Below are positions 1-7,510 of a stretch of DNA of 55,753 bases, in pieces. The translations under genes were made by a program, and so were the position numbers. The notes under the pieces are model-generated. The model was not told the DNA's origin. It saw nothing but the letters and a program-made list of their open reading frames with translations, and did not search any database. The DNA is from Faecalispora jeddahensis (GTDB lineage Bacteria; Bacillota; Clostridia; Oscillospirales; Acutalibacteraceae): NCBI RefSeq assembly GCF_000577335.1, contig NZ_CBYL010000025.1, positions 1-55,753 of the forward strand, in the 5' to 3' direction. Numbering within the stretch: position 1 is the stretch's first letter; every line of letters begins with the position of its first letter.

Positions 1-462
1 GTGGTCGCCGCCTCCCTTACTTCCAAATTTAAAGAAGAACGGAAGAATGATACTGAAGAGCGCAAAACCAAGCAGATCAAAATTATTTTTCACAATGTTT
101 TTGCTGACGGGCAAAATCTTATACTTCAGCCCTCCGACAAAAATGCTCATTCCCATCACAAGCAGAATGTTGCCGAGTATCGATCCTGCAAGGCTTGTGA
201 GCACCAAAGAATAGAGGCCCGCCTTAACGGCGAATCCGCAGATCAGGATCTCCGGTACGTTCCCCATGGTGGCATTCAGAAAGCCGCCAATCTTTGGGCC
301 GGTGTACAGGCTGATCTGTTCGGTCGAATCCCCCAGCACGGCGGCCAGAGGGATGATGCCGGCGCAGCAAAGCCAAAACACGATGCCATCGCTTAAGTGG
401 AGTCCGAATCTTGCAACAAAAGTGATTGGAATAAAAATCAACAGCCAGTACAAATACTTCAT
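1..462 (-). CDS. cax: Ca2+/H+ antiporter (CAX family), 3' part cut off by window edge
   Basis: Integral membrane cation/proton exchanger; the visible 154 codons are the N-terminal part and run off the left edge. The protein starts MKYLYWLLIF, has hydrophobic segments at about residues 4-20 and 28-42, then LGDSTEQ and the block GFLNATMGNVPE followed by GSILGN. In CAX exchangers the first conserved repeat has the form G-N-x-x-E, and this block matches it. The ATG at 462 is chosen because AAGGAG lies seven bases upstream; an in-frame ATG at 468 would overlap that site. The first-repeat spacing is normal for the family. It is transcribed away from the P5C dehydrogenase gene and separated from it by a hairpin terminator, so it is probably not part of that operon. 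The family call is secure; ion specificity is not shown. Confidence 0.85.
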   Translation of the reverse strand, partial: MKYLYWLLIFIPITFVARFGLHLSDGIVFWLCCAGIIPLAAVLGDSTEQISLYTGPKIGGFLNATMGNVPEILICGFAVKAGLYSLVLTSLAGSILGNILLVMGMSIFVGGLKYKILPVSKNIVKNNFDLLGFALFSIILPFFFKFGSKGGGDH

Positions 463-815
463 CGTCATTCTCCTTTTGGAATGTTCAAAGTACATTTTGC
501 AACTTAAAAAAGGCCTGTTTGTGGCAGATGATGTTACACTGTTTTATCTGCTAATAAAAAAGTGCCCGCTACTCCTCTTGTTCAGAGAGAAGGCGGGCAC
601 TTTCAAGGGAAGGGGTTCTCAGAATGCAGATTTTTGGCTGCGCCTTGAAAATCCAAAGGAACCACTGCACACGATGAGAATATCTTGCTTGAACGATAGT
701 ACAGATTACCACGCCGCCGATTTTCAAAGCAGATTAGAGTCACAGAGATCGATACTTTACAACGGAACAGCTTGCAAGATACTTATTGAATGCCGAGATT
801 ACCCCTTCCGCATTC
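463..815. other. Intergenic stretch without a gene
   Basis: About 350 bases between the P5C dehydrogenase stop codon and the antiporter start. Apart from the terminator hairpin near 555-603 no coding region, operator-like palindrome or RNA was recognised. A T-box leader for the antiporter was considered and not supported. Confidence 0.6.
555..603 (-). terminator. Rho-independent terminator after the P5C dehydrogenase
   Basis: Arms AAAGTGCCCGC and GCGGGCACTTT (559-569 and 593-603) pair perfectly around a 23-base loop. Read on the minus strand the stem is followed by a run of T, so it ends transcripts coming from the dehydrogenase gene at 816-2441 and insulates the antiporter. Confidence 0.85.
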
Positions 816-2441
816 TTATTTTTCACCCATATAAGGGTAACGGTAGTTTTCGGGCGGGCAGAGATTTTCTCTGATCGTCTGCGGACTCATCCAGCGGATC
901 ATATTGAAGATGCTGCCGGCCTTATCATTGGTACCGGAACCGCGGGCGCCGCCAAAAGGCTGCTGACCGGTCAAAGCGCCGGTTGGCTTATCGTTGATAT
1001 TAAAATTACCGGCGGAATGACGCAGACGGTCTTCCAAATCTGCAATTTCTTTGCGATCCTCGCAGAAAATCGAACCGGTAAGAGCATAGATGGAGGAATT
1101 GGCGCAGTGGTCTACCATCGCGTCATATTCGTCCTCACCGTAGACATATACCGTCAAAACGGGGGCAAACAGCTCTTTGATCATGGTGATGTAGTTGGGC
1201 GTCTTTGCCTGAATCAGCGTCGGATAGATGAACCAGCCCACGCTGCCGTCATAGCCGCCGCACAGGACATCGGCATCCGGCGATTTCTTTGCGGCGTCAA
1301 TATAGCCGGTGATTTCGTCAAAGGCGTTCTTGTCGATAACTGCACCCAGGAAATTCGTGAAGTCGGTCACGTCGCCCACTTTAATCGTAGAAATCTCTTT
1401 CAGAAGCTTTTCCTTTAGCTGCGGCCAAATCTTAGCGGGAACATAGCAACGGGACAAGGCGGAGCATTTCTGGCCGGAATATTCATAGGCGCCACGGATC
1501 ATGGCTGTAACCAGCGCGTCGATATTGGCGCTCTCGGTTGCAAAAATGTAGTCTTTGCCGCCGGTCTCGCCTACCAAACGGGGGTAGCTGCGGTATTTGT
1601 CAATGTTCTCGCCGATCAGCTTCCAGGTACTTTTGAATACCTCTGTCGAACCGGTGAAATGGAAACCGGCCAGACGCGGATCGCTGAGGACATGTTTGCT
1701 GACATCGGAACCGCGGCAGGGAATAAAGTTGATAACGCCGTCAGGAACGCCGGCCTCTTGAAACGCTTTCATAATATAGTAGCTTGCCAGAATAGCGGTA
1801 ATGGCGGGCTTCCAAACCACAACGTTGCCCATAATAGCGGGAGCAGCAGGCAGGTTGCCGTTAATTGCGGCGAAATTAAAGGGCGTTACCGCGCAGACAA
1901 AACCCTCCAGAGGACGGTATACAAGCCGGTTGAACATGCCCGGTGTAGGCTTGGGCTGCATGCTGTAAAGCTGATCGGCAAAGTGGATTCCATAACGGAT
2001 CAAATCGCACAGCTCATCCGGGGAATCGCATTCTGCTTCCCATGCAGTCTTGCTTTGCCCCAGCATAACGGCGGCAGTGATGACAAAGCGATACTTTCCC
2101 TGAATCAACTGGGCTGCTTTTTCAAAAATGGCAAAGCGATGTTCCGCGGGCAGTTTCTCCCAGTCTTCTTTTGCAGCCATCGCTGTATCAACGGACTCTT
2201 TCAACAGTTTTTCGTCACAGCGGCACCATTCCGCCAACACCAGAGAATGCTTGTGAGGGGCAGTCACTTTGTAACGATCCTCCGTGAAAACCTCTTTGCC
2301 GTTGATAATTGCCGGGATGACAATGGGGTTGGCACTCTGACGTTCCAGTTCTTTCTTCAGAGCAGCCCGTTCCTCTGTACCCGGGGCCATGGAGCAGGCA
2401 GGGACATTGTCAGGCGACGGAACATAAAAATGACTATTCAT
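816..2441 (-). CDS. pruA: L-glutamate gamma-semialdehyde (1-pyrroline-5-carboxylate) dehydrogenase, copy 1
   Basis: NAD-dependent aldehyde dehydrogenase oxidising glutamate semialdehyde, the open form of P5C, to glutamate. The 541-residue protein has the fold's TPFNF and WKPA blocks, the general base in GETGGKD (Glu292) and the nucleophile in SGQKCSA (Cys326). PFGGARGSGTNDKAG near the C-terminus is typical of P5C dehydrogenases. The ATG at 2441 gives an N-terminus equivalent to the second copy at 31409-33037; two TTG codons just upstream lie nearer the AAAGGAGG site and are possible alternative starts. Downstream of the TIM-barrel gene and its sigma-54 promoter, from which it may be read through 260 bases. 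The presence of a second, similar copy in the hydroxyproline cluster suggests that each copy serves its own pathway. Semialdehyde specificity is inferred from family resemblance. Confidence 0.88.
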   Translation of the reverse strand: MNSHFYVPSPDNVPACSMAPGTEERAALKKELERQSANPIVIPAIINGKEVFTEDRYKVTAPHKHSLVLAEWCRCDEKLLKESVDTAMAAKEDWEKLPAEHRFAIFEKAAQLIQGKYRFVITAAVMLGQSKTAWEAECDSPDELCDLIRYGIHFADQLYSMQPKPTPGMFNRLVYRPLEGFVCAVTPFNFAAINGNLPAAPAIMGNVVVWKPAITAILASYYIMKAFQEAGVPDGVINFIPCRGSDVSKHVLSDPRLAGFHFTGSTEVFKSTWKLIGENIDKYRSYPRLVGETGGKDYIFATESANIDALVTAMIRGAYEYSGQKCSALSRCYVPAKIWPQLKEKLLKEISTIKVGDVTDFTNFLGAVIDKNAFDEITGYIDAAKKSPDADVLCGGYDGSVGWFIYPTLIQAKTPNYITMIKELFAPVLTVYVYGEDEYDAMVDHCANSSIYALTGSIFCEDRKEIADLEDRLRHSAGNFNINDKPTGALTGQQPFGGARGSGTNDKAGSIFNMIRWMSPQTIRENLCPPENYRYPYMGEK

Positions 2442-2485
2442 AATCAACAAGTACCTCCTTTAATTTTCATTCCTGATTTATTGTA

Positions 2486-2609
2486 ACAGCGGTGTGCTTT
2501 TTGTGATGTGCCGGTTTTCTCCTGTTTTTTGCCGAATCTCTCCTGCTGCTGAGCGGGGCGGCAAATTACTGTTTGAGACCACCTGCAATCTAAAAAAACA
2601 CACCGCTGT
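2486..2609. repeat. Inverted-repeat pair flanking a 102-base core (MITE-like or regulatory)
   Basis: ACAGCGGTGTG at 2486-2496 is repeated in inverted orientation at 2599-2609, and the match extends inward through C/T plus TTTTT (17 bases, one mismatch). It lies between the TIM-barrel gene and the P5C dehydrogenase. No clear target duplication is seen. It could be a small non-autonomous element or a long-range RNA stem in the intercistronic transcript. Confidence 0.5.
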
Positions 2610-2701
2610 TTTTTTGTATGGCGATTCGTTTGCGGGCCGGCAGACAGCGTCCCCCTGACAGACAGGGTTATGAGGGCTCTGAAAGGGCTATCTGAAAAGA
2701 G

Positions 2702-3616
2702 TTATCTGTTTCTCGCACCGACCTTCAGCACGTTGCGCAAATAATCGATGCTTTCTTTGCAGGCCTGAATTTCTTTTTCACGGGCAACTTCCAGAGAATC
2801 GTTTCCAATCTCATATTCCACTTCAAAGGTGATGCGGTCCAGAGGGGCCTTTTCCCGCAACGTTTTCAGAACTTTCACGCAATCGATGTCTCCCTGGCCT
2901 ATGGCTACGCCGATGGAATGGGTTCCGTCCGGGTCCACAACCAGCTTGTTATCACAAAAATGGCAGCAATTTGCATACGGAGCCATCTTTTCAACGCAGG
3001 CCTCGGGGCCTTCCAGCACGACCAAAGAATTGATCGTATCCACGCAAGCGCCGATATCGGGGTGATTCAATTGCTGAATCAGCCAGATCACTTCGTCGGC
3101 ATAGGTATCGCAGTGATTTTCGATCGAGATCGTCAGGCCCAATTCTTCCATCAACGGAATATTGGCCTTGAACTCGTCATAGCGGTCGCTCAATTGGCGC
3201 ATGACGTCGGGGTGGAAGCAGGTACCGTAAAGAGGACGCGGGCGTTCGATGTCTAGGCTGAATTTGACCAGTTCGGCCCCGATCGCCTTGCCGTTGAGCA
3301 ACGCATCTTTTACCGTGGAGTTGACGCGGGGGTCACAAGGCGCGTTGAAGGAAACATTGTATTCCAGATAAAGATCGTGAGCTTCCGCGGCGGCTTTCAC
3401 TTTGGCCAAATGTGCGGGATCCAGCGATTCCAAATCCACATTGGTAATATGTAATCCGTCCAGTCCCCATTCCACGGCCAGGTCCATCAACTGAAACAGG
3501 TCGATGGACTTTTCAAACGCATGAGCATCCTGAAAGCCCCAGCTTTCTCCCAAACCGCTGAGATGAAGAGTATAACTATGCATGCCTAATTTGATTTGAC
3601 GTTCGGTGTTTTTCAT
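2702..3616 (-). CDS. Sugar phosphate isomerase/epimerase-like TIM-barrel protein
   Basis: A 304-residue member of the AP-endonuclease-2/xylose-isomerase-like TIM-barrel family, which acts on sugars, keto-acids or related polyols using a divalent metal. The protein begins MKNTERQIKLGMHSYTLHL; likely metal ligands lie in the blocks SIENHCDT, ACVDTINS, CCHFCDNK and TFEVEYE, which hold the E, D, H and E expected of this fold. AAAGGAG lies just upstream of the ATG. The gene follows its own sigma-54 promoter and twin activator sites, and is followed by the P5C dehydrogenase. Co-regulation with the opine dehydrogenase and GRE1 genes suggests it processes the non-amino-acid half of the same substrate; that is inference. 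Substrate unknown. Confidence 0.75.
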   Translation of the reverse strand: MKNTERQIKLGMHSYTLHLSGLGESWGFQDAHAFEKSIDLFQLMDLAVEWGLDGLHITNVDLESLDPAHLAKVKAAAEAHDLYLEYNVSFNAPCDPRVNSTVKDALLNGKAIGAELVKFSLDIERPRPLYGTCFHPDVMRQLSDRYDEFKANIPLMEELGLTISIENHCDTYADEVIWLIQQLNHPDIGACVDTINSLVVLEGPEACVEKMAPYANCCHFCDNKLVVDPDGTHSIGVAIGQGDIDCVKVLKTLREKAPLDRITFEVEYEIGNDSLEVAREKEIQACKESIDYLRNVLKVGARNR

Positions 3617-3744
3617 CTTGATTCGCTCCTTTAATCGTAAATTTTATGATCCAAAACGCCCCTCTTACCGTCAGCTGTCAAGGGAAAAAGGCGCGTCTGA
3701 ATTCATGAACCTCACTAAACAAATTCCATTTACAAGTAACCATA

Positions 3745-3761
3745 AGCAATAATCAGGCCAA
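3745..3761 (-). promoter_or_regulatory. Sigma-54 promoter of the TIM-barrel/P5C dehydrogenase unit
   Basis: On the minus strand the sequence reads TTGGCCTGATTATTGCT: the -24 GG and -12 GC are separated by exactly ten bases. It lies about 130 bases upstream of the TIM-barrel start codon and about 150-200 bases from two activator-like palindromes. Confidence 0.72.
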
Positions 3762-3909
3762 TTGTGGTATGCGCATTCAAAATTTTATTTTATAAAGACA
3801 AAAAGAAGAAAAAATAAGATTTTATCAGAATTTTTGTAACTCATAGCAGAAATAAAAATCAAATGTTTTTTATTTATAGCGCATCTGCCGGACATTGGGT
3901 GCAAAAAAC

Positions 3910-3946
3910 GCAAAAATTTTTGCAGGCTGCAAATAATCGTATTTGC
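3910..3946. promoter_or_regulatory. Twin upstream activator sites for the sigma-54 regulator
   Basis: Two palindromes: GCAAAAATTTTTGC at 3910-3923 and GCAAATA-ATCG-TATTTGC at 3929-3946. Their centres are 21 bases apart, two helical turns, so two dimers would sit on the same face. The first is identical to a site at 5856-5869 upstream of the opine dehydrogenase promoter. Confidence 0.7.
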
Positions 3947-3955
3947 AGTGAAAAT

Positions 3956-3993
3956 AAAAAACCCCCAGCATTTTGATTTATGCCGCGGGTTTG
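3956..3993 (-). terminator. Terminator of the sigma-54 activator gene
   Basis: Minus strand AACCCGCGGCAT pairs with ATGCTGGGGGTT around an eight-base loop with two mismatches and is followed by six T. It lies directly after the activator stop codon. Confidence 0.75.
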
Positions 3994-4000
3994 AGTTTTC

Positions 4001-5737
4001 TTATTTGTCGTTTTCACTCAAAAGAGCTTTTACATTCATGCCGCTGCGCTTGATACGATACTGAAGATTTTGGCGGCTGATCCCAAGGGAACGGGCCGTT
4101 TTTGAAATATTGCCGTTGTTCTCCAACAAAGCTCTTCGAAGCATCTGGAGTTCGATATTTTGGGTGGTACGGATGAGCGAACCGGTATTCTCTTGTATTT
4201 TGATCTTCTCGTAAGGGGGCGCGCAAGCTGCTGAATTCAGAATGTGATCCGGTATATAGTCCGGAGTGATCAGTGAAAGATCGTTCGGCAGAATATTCAT
4301 GGCGTGTTCAATGCAATGCTCCAATTCCCGAACATTTCCCGGCCAATGATAGGAATGAAAAAGATCTAAAGTCGCGGAAGAAATATTCCGCACGTTTTTG
4401 AGCAGCTTTTTATTAAAACCAAGGATAAAATTCTTGGACAATAAGGGGATATCCTCTTTATGTTCGCGAAGCGGCGGAATACTGATATTGACAACGCCCA
4501 GCCGATAAAACAAATCCTGACGCAGTTTATTTTCTTCAATCGCCTGATAAGGCGGAATGTTGATATTGGACAGCACCCTGACATCCACATGAATTTCCGC
4601 CGCACCGCCCACACGCCGGATCATGCCGTCCTGCAACACACGAAGCAGCTTAGACTGGAGAAAAATATTCATCGAATTGATTTCATCCAGCAAAAGAGTT
4701 CCGCCGTTCGCCTGTTCAAACAGGCCGGCTCTGCATTCCGCCCCGGTATAGGCGCCCTTTTCCGTGCCGAACAGCAGTCCCTCCAGCAAATTGTCTGGGA
4801 TGGCTGCGCAGTTGATCGCTATAAACGGGCCGTTTGCCCGCCGGCTGGCGTTATGGATGCTTTGCGCTAAAAGCTCCTTGCCTGTCCCCGTTTCCCCATA
4901 AATCATCACGGAGGAATCGGACTGCGCGATCTGCCGGCATCTGGTGACCATTTTATCCATAGCCGAGCTGATGTAAATGATATCACTGAACTGATGTTTG
5001 GCGGTTAAAGCACTCTTTTCCTTTGCTTTGGCAGTGGAGGATCGCTCCAATAACTTGCTCTGCAAATCGATGATTTGCTTATGCAGTTCGCTGGCAGTGG
5101 ACCAGTCCTCCATTACGTTATAGGCGCCTAACGTCTGGCCGTTTTGAACTATGGGCGAAATGTTCGCAACAATATCTACATTCTTCCCAAAACAAGTGGT
5201 GTAATATTGGCGCAGGTTCAGCTTGGGGCGCTTGTCCTGAATCACCTGGGGAACTGCAAGAAGCGAGCCGTCCTGTAAATGGTAAACCTCTGACACATGC
5301 TTGCCCAGAACATCCGATGTCACGATGGAATCCAGATTGACCGCCGCATCGTTAAGAAGATAGAGGCGTCCCTGTTCATCGAACAAGATCACGGCCTCGC
5401 TGATTCCGTTCAGCACGCTGATCAGCATGTCATGGCAGGCGTCATTCGTGGCCAAACGAAAGACAATCATTCGTGTATCAGGAGGAAGATCCGAAAGCTC
5501 CGGCGTTGTACACCGGCACAAATATTCGCCGAAAGCAATATTAGCATAGCGAACCGGGTCGGATTCCCCGCAGAGCAGCGCGGCGGACTCCGGCATAGCG
5601 GTTCCCACTAAATTTCCACCGCCGTGGAGCAGGCGATCCCCCGCTTCATTGATGGACAGGATTTGGTTGTCTTCAGAGATCAGCACGGCACCCAGTCCGC
5701 ACTGAGAAAGAAGTTCCATGGCATCCGGATATCTCAT
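4001..5737 (-). CDS. PAS-domain sigma-54-dependent enhancer-binding regulator
   Basis: Transcriptional activator of sigma-54 RNA polymerase, 578 residues. Two PAS-like sensory regions fill roughly residues 1-220. A central AAA+ domain follows, with Walker A GETGTGKE, the sigma-54 contact loop GAYTGA (a variant of GAFTGA) and Walker B GTLLLDEI. The C-terminus has a Fis-type helix-turn-helix in NNGNISKTARSLGISRQNLQ. The ATG at 5737 is preceded by GGGAGG at eight bases; a longer open frame reaching 5920 lacks a ribosome site. It lies between the two sigma-54 promoters it most likely drives (3745 minus, 5998 plus), and the palindromes at 5856-5898 also precede its own start, so autoregulation is possible. 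RocR/ArgR-like activators of amino-acid catabolism have this layout. The effector is unknown. Confidence 0.92.
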   Translation of the reverse strand: MRYPDAMELLSQCGLGAVLISEDNQILSINEAGDRLLHGGGNLVGTAMPESAALLCGESDPVRYANIAFGEYLCRCTTPELSDLPPDTRMIVFRLATNDACHDMLISVLNGISEAVILFDEQGRLYLLNDAAVNLDSIVTSDVLGKHVSEVYHLQDGSLLAVPQVIQDKRPKLNLRQYYTTCFGKNVDIVANISPIVQNGQTLGAYNVMEDWSTASELHKQIIDLQSKLLERSSTAKAKEKSALTAKHQFSDIIYISSAMDKMVTRCRQIAQSDSSVMIYGETGTGKELLAQSIHNASRRANGPFIAINCAAIPDNLLEGLLFGTEKGAYTGAECRAGLFEQANGGTLLLDEINSMNIFLQSKLLRVLQDGMIRRVGGAAEIHVDVRVLSNINIPPYQAIEENKLRQDLFYRLGVVNISIPPLREHKEDIPLLSKNFILGFNKKLLKNVRNISSATLDLFHSYHWPGNVRELEHCIEHAMNILPNDLSLITPDYIPDHILNSAACAPPYEKIKIQENTGSLIRTTQNIELQMLRRALLENNGNISKTARSLGISRQNLQYRIKRSGMNVKALLSENDK

Positions 5738-5855
5738 GGCCATTACCTCCCATTTCTTATTCCGTGTGTGATAGCAATATTTAATCTGTGGAATATTGAT
5801 CCTACTTCGAAAATCGCCGCTATTTAATACTATACATAAAACGCCCGAAAGTAAA

Positions 5856-5898
5856 GCAAAAATTTTTGCAACTATGCTAAAAGTGCAAAAAATTTTGC
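5856..5898. promoter_or_regulatory. Upstream activator sites for the opine dehydrogenase/GRE1 operon
   Basis: GCAAAAATTTTTGC at 5856-5869 is a perfect palindrome and GCAAAAAATTTTGC at 5885-5898 nearly so. They lie about 100-140 bases before the sigma-54 promoter at 5998, normal for enhancer sites, and repeat the site found at 3910. Confidence 0.72.
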
Positions 5899-5997
5899 TT
5901 ATTTTTTGCGACTTGTCCATAGAGTAAAACGGTAAAAATGATCAACAAATCCGTTCAATATGAGGATATTCCTGTACTTTTTGATTTTTGTCCTTAG

Positions 5998-6014
5998 TTG
6001 GCACGTCTTTTGCT
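5998..6014 (+). promoter_or_regulatory. Sigma-54 promoter of the opine dehydrogenase/GRE1 operon
   Basis: TTGGCACGTCTTTTGCT matches the consensus TTGGCACG-N4-TTGCT at every fixed position, with GG and GC ten bases apart. The start point would be near 6026, giving a leader of about 113 bases. Confidence 0.9.
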
Positions 6015-6028
6015 TATAGTAAAAGTGA

Positions 6029-6104
6029 AGGAGATCGGGAATATCTCCTGTCAATTTATTATGGATTATGGCTAATCGTACTTGTACCCGAAGGGGTGCA
6101 GGTA
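6029..6104 (+). promoter_or_regulatory. Structured 5' leader with two stem-loops
   Basis: AGGAGAT/ATCTCCT (6029-6035, 6043-6049) forms a seven-pair hairpin almost at the predicted transcript 5' end. TACTTGTACCC (6079-6089) pairs over eleven positions, three of them G-U, with 6094-6104 around a GAAG loop. It may stabilise the RNA or sense something; no known riboswitch class was recognised. Confidence 0.45.
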
Positions 6105-6138
6105 TACTCGAGAGCTAACCTTGAAGGAGGAAATCTAG

Positions 6139-7401
6139 ATGAGTGTAGAAAAGCATTCCGCAGGGACCATGGTGTATTTGAAGAATATGCCGATCGCGGT
6201 TCTGGGCGGCGGAGCAGTCGGTAAAACCTGTGCGGCAGACATGAAACTGGCCGGACGCGAAGTCCGCCTGTTTGATATGATGCCTTTTGCAGAGAAAACT
6301 TTGGCCAATCTGGGAAAGACCGGTATTCTGCTGGACGGTGTTCAGCGCAACCGGTATTGTTTCGAACGGTCCGGCCGCGCGTACTTCGACGTGGTGACAA
6401 GCAATATCGAATGGGCCGTCAAGGGCGCCGGCCTAATCGTGGTGGCGGCCCCCGCAATGGCTCACGAACCCTTTTTCCGCGCCCTGATCCCTCATCTGGA
6501 AGACGGCCAGGTGATCCATATTTTCACCGACAACTATGCCACCCTGCTTCTCCGCCGCCTGATGCGGGAGATGGGCTGCACGAAACAGGTTATTGTCGGC
6601 GGCTGGTCCTCTGCCCCTTACGGTACCCGTTTGGAATCAGTCAACGGCTTTGTATTCCCCCACGTGGGCGTAAAATACCGGGCGATTACCCTGCGCGGCG
6701 CCTCTCTTCCCATGTCCGACATCGACGCTTTTATGGAGTCGGCCCGATACCTTCCCTGCATCGATGCTGTCACTCAGGGCGAGGGCCCTTCGACCGGCAA
6801 CACCGTACTGGATATCGGTTTTGCCAACATCAACCCCGTGATCCATGTTCCGGCCACGATTCTGGGTGTGTCGACGATGGAAAACTGGGGCGTGATCTTC
6901 GGCGGTCACGACAAAACCACCTATTCCATGTACAGTCACGGCCTGAGCCCTTCCATCTGCGAGGTTCAGTATCAGTTTTATGAGGAAGAAAAGGCCCTGG
7001 CAAAAGAGATCGGCGTCGGTACGCCCAGCTACAATTATGAATCCTTCTTCTCCCGCCGCAGCGTGCTGACACAGGAGTATATGGGTCTGGATGAGAACGG
7101 GAAAGACAATGTGGTATTTCCGCTGGATCAACCGTCCAACGAAGGCAATACCGGCCCCAACAACATCAACCATCGCTATCTAACGGAGGATGTGCCGGTA
7201 GGGTGCAAAATCTATCACGACCTGGGGGTTCAGTATGGAGTTCCCACCCCGATTATTGACTCGATGATCGTTTTGGCAGGCGCGATGCACAAGAAGAGTT
7301 TCTTTGAAACCAGCAAGTATAATCTGGCCTATCTGGGAATCGACAACATGCCCAAAGAAGAGCTGCTGGCTTACCTGAACAAAGGAGTATACAACCGCTG
7401 A
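6139..7401 (+). CDS. NAD/NADP octopine/nopaline dehydrogenase family protein (opine-type dehydrogenase)
   Basis: Family members reversibly join or split an amino acid and a 2-keto acid through a secondary amine (opine) with NAD(P)H. The 420-residue protein has an N-terminal Rossmann loop GGGAVGKT (residues 23-30), preceded by VLG. The C-terminal octopine-dehydrogenase domain contains INPVIHVP, whose His236 corresponds to the catalytic histidine of the family. The ATG at 6139 follows GGAGG at eight bases. It is the first gene after the sigma-54 promoter, followed by a glycyl radical enzyme and its activase, an unusual pairing. It could release an amino acid from an opine before or after the radical step, or act on another N-substituted amino acid. 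The fold assignment is firm, the substrate unknown. Confidence 0.87.
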   Translation: MSVEKHSAGTMVYLKNMPIAVLGGGAVGKTCAADMKLAGREVRLFDMMPFAEKTLANLGKTGILLDGVQRNRYCFERSGRAYFDVVTSNIEWAVKGAGLIVVAAPAMAHEPFFRALIPHLEDGQVIHIFTDNYATLLLRRLMREMGCTKQVIVGGWSSAPYGTRLESVNGFVFPHVGVKYRAITLRGASLPMSDIDAFMESARYLPCIDAVTQGEGPSTGNTVLDIGFANINPVIHVPATILGVSTMENWGVIFGGHDKTTYSMYSHGLSPSICEVQYQFYEEEKALAKEIGVGTPSYNYESFFSRRSVLTQEYMGLDENGKDNVVFPLDQPSNEGNTGPNNINHRYLTEDVPVGCKIYHDLGVQYGVPTPIIDSMIVLAGAMHKKSFFETSKYNLAYLGIDNMPKEELLAYLNKGVYNR

Positions 7402-7510
7402 ACCAAATTCAACCGGTATTGGGATTTTTTATTCCGTTCCTGCTCCCGCGCAGACCCCGTGAAAGGGCTGCAATGAAGCAATACAAATTTGATAAGAGGA
7501 GGTTTTTTCA

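Noticed and set aside
1-396. Plus-strand open frame starting at base 1
   Set aside because: It is the antisense of the Ca2+/H+ antiporter, whose protein motifs are convincing.
463-815. Possible T-box leader before the antiporter
   Set aside because: A GGCGTGGTAATC stretch occurs on the minus strand, but the terminator stem (GTGCCCGC) has no matching antiterminator and the specifier features are absent.
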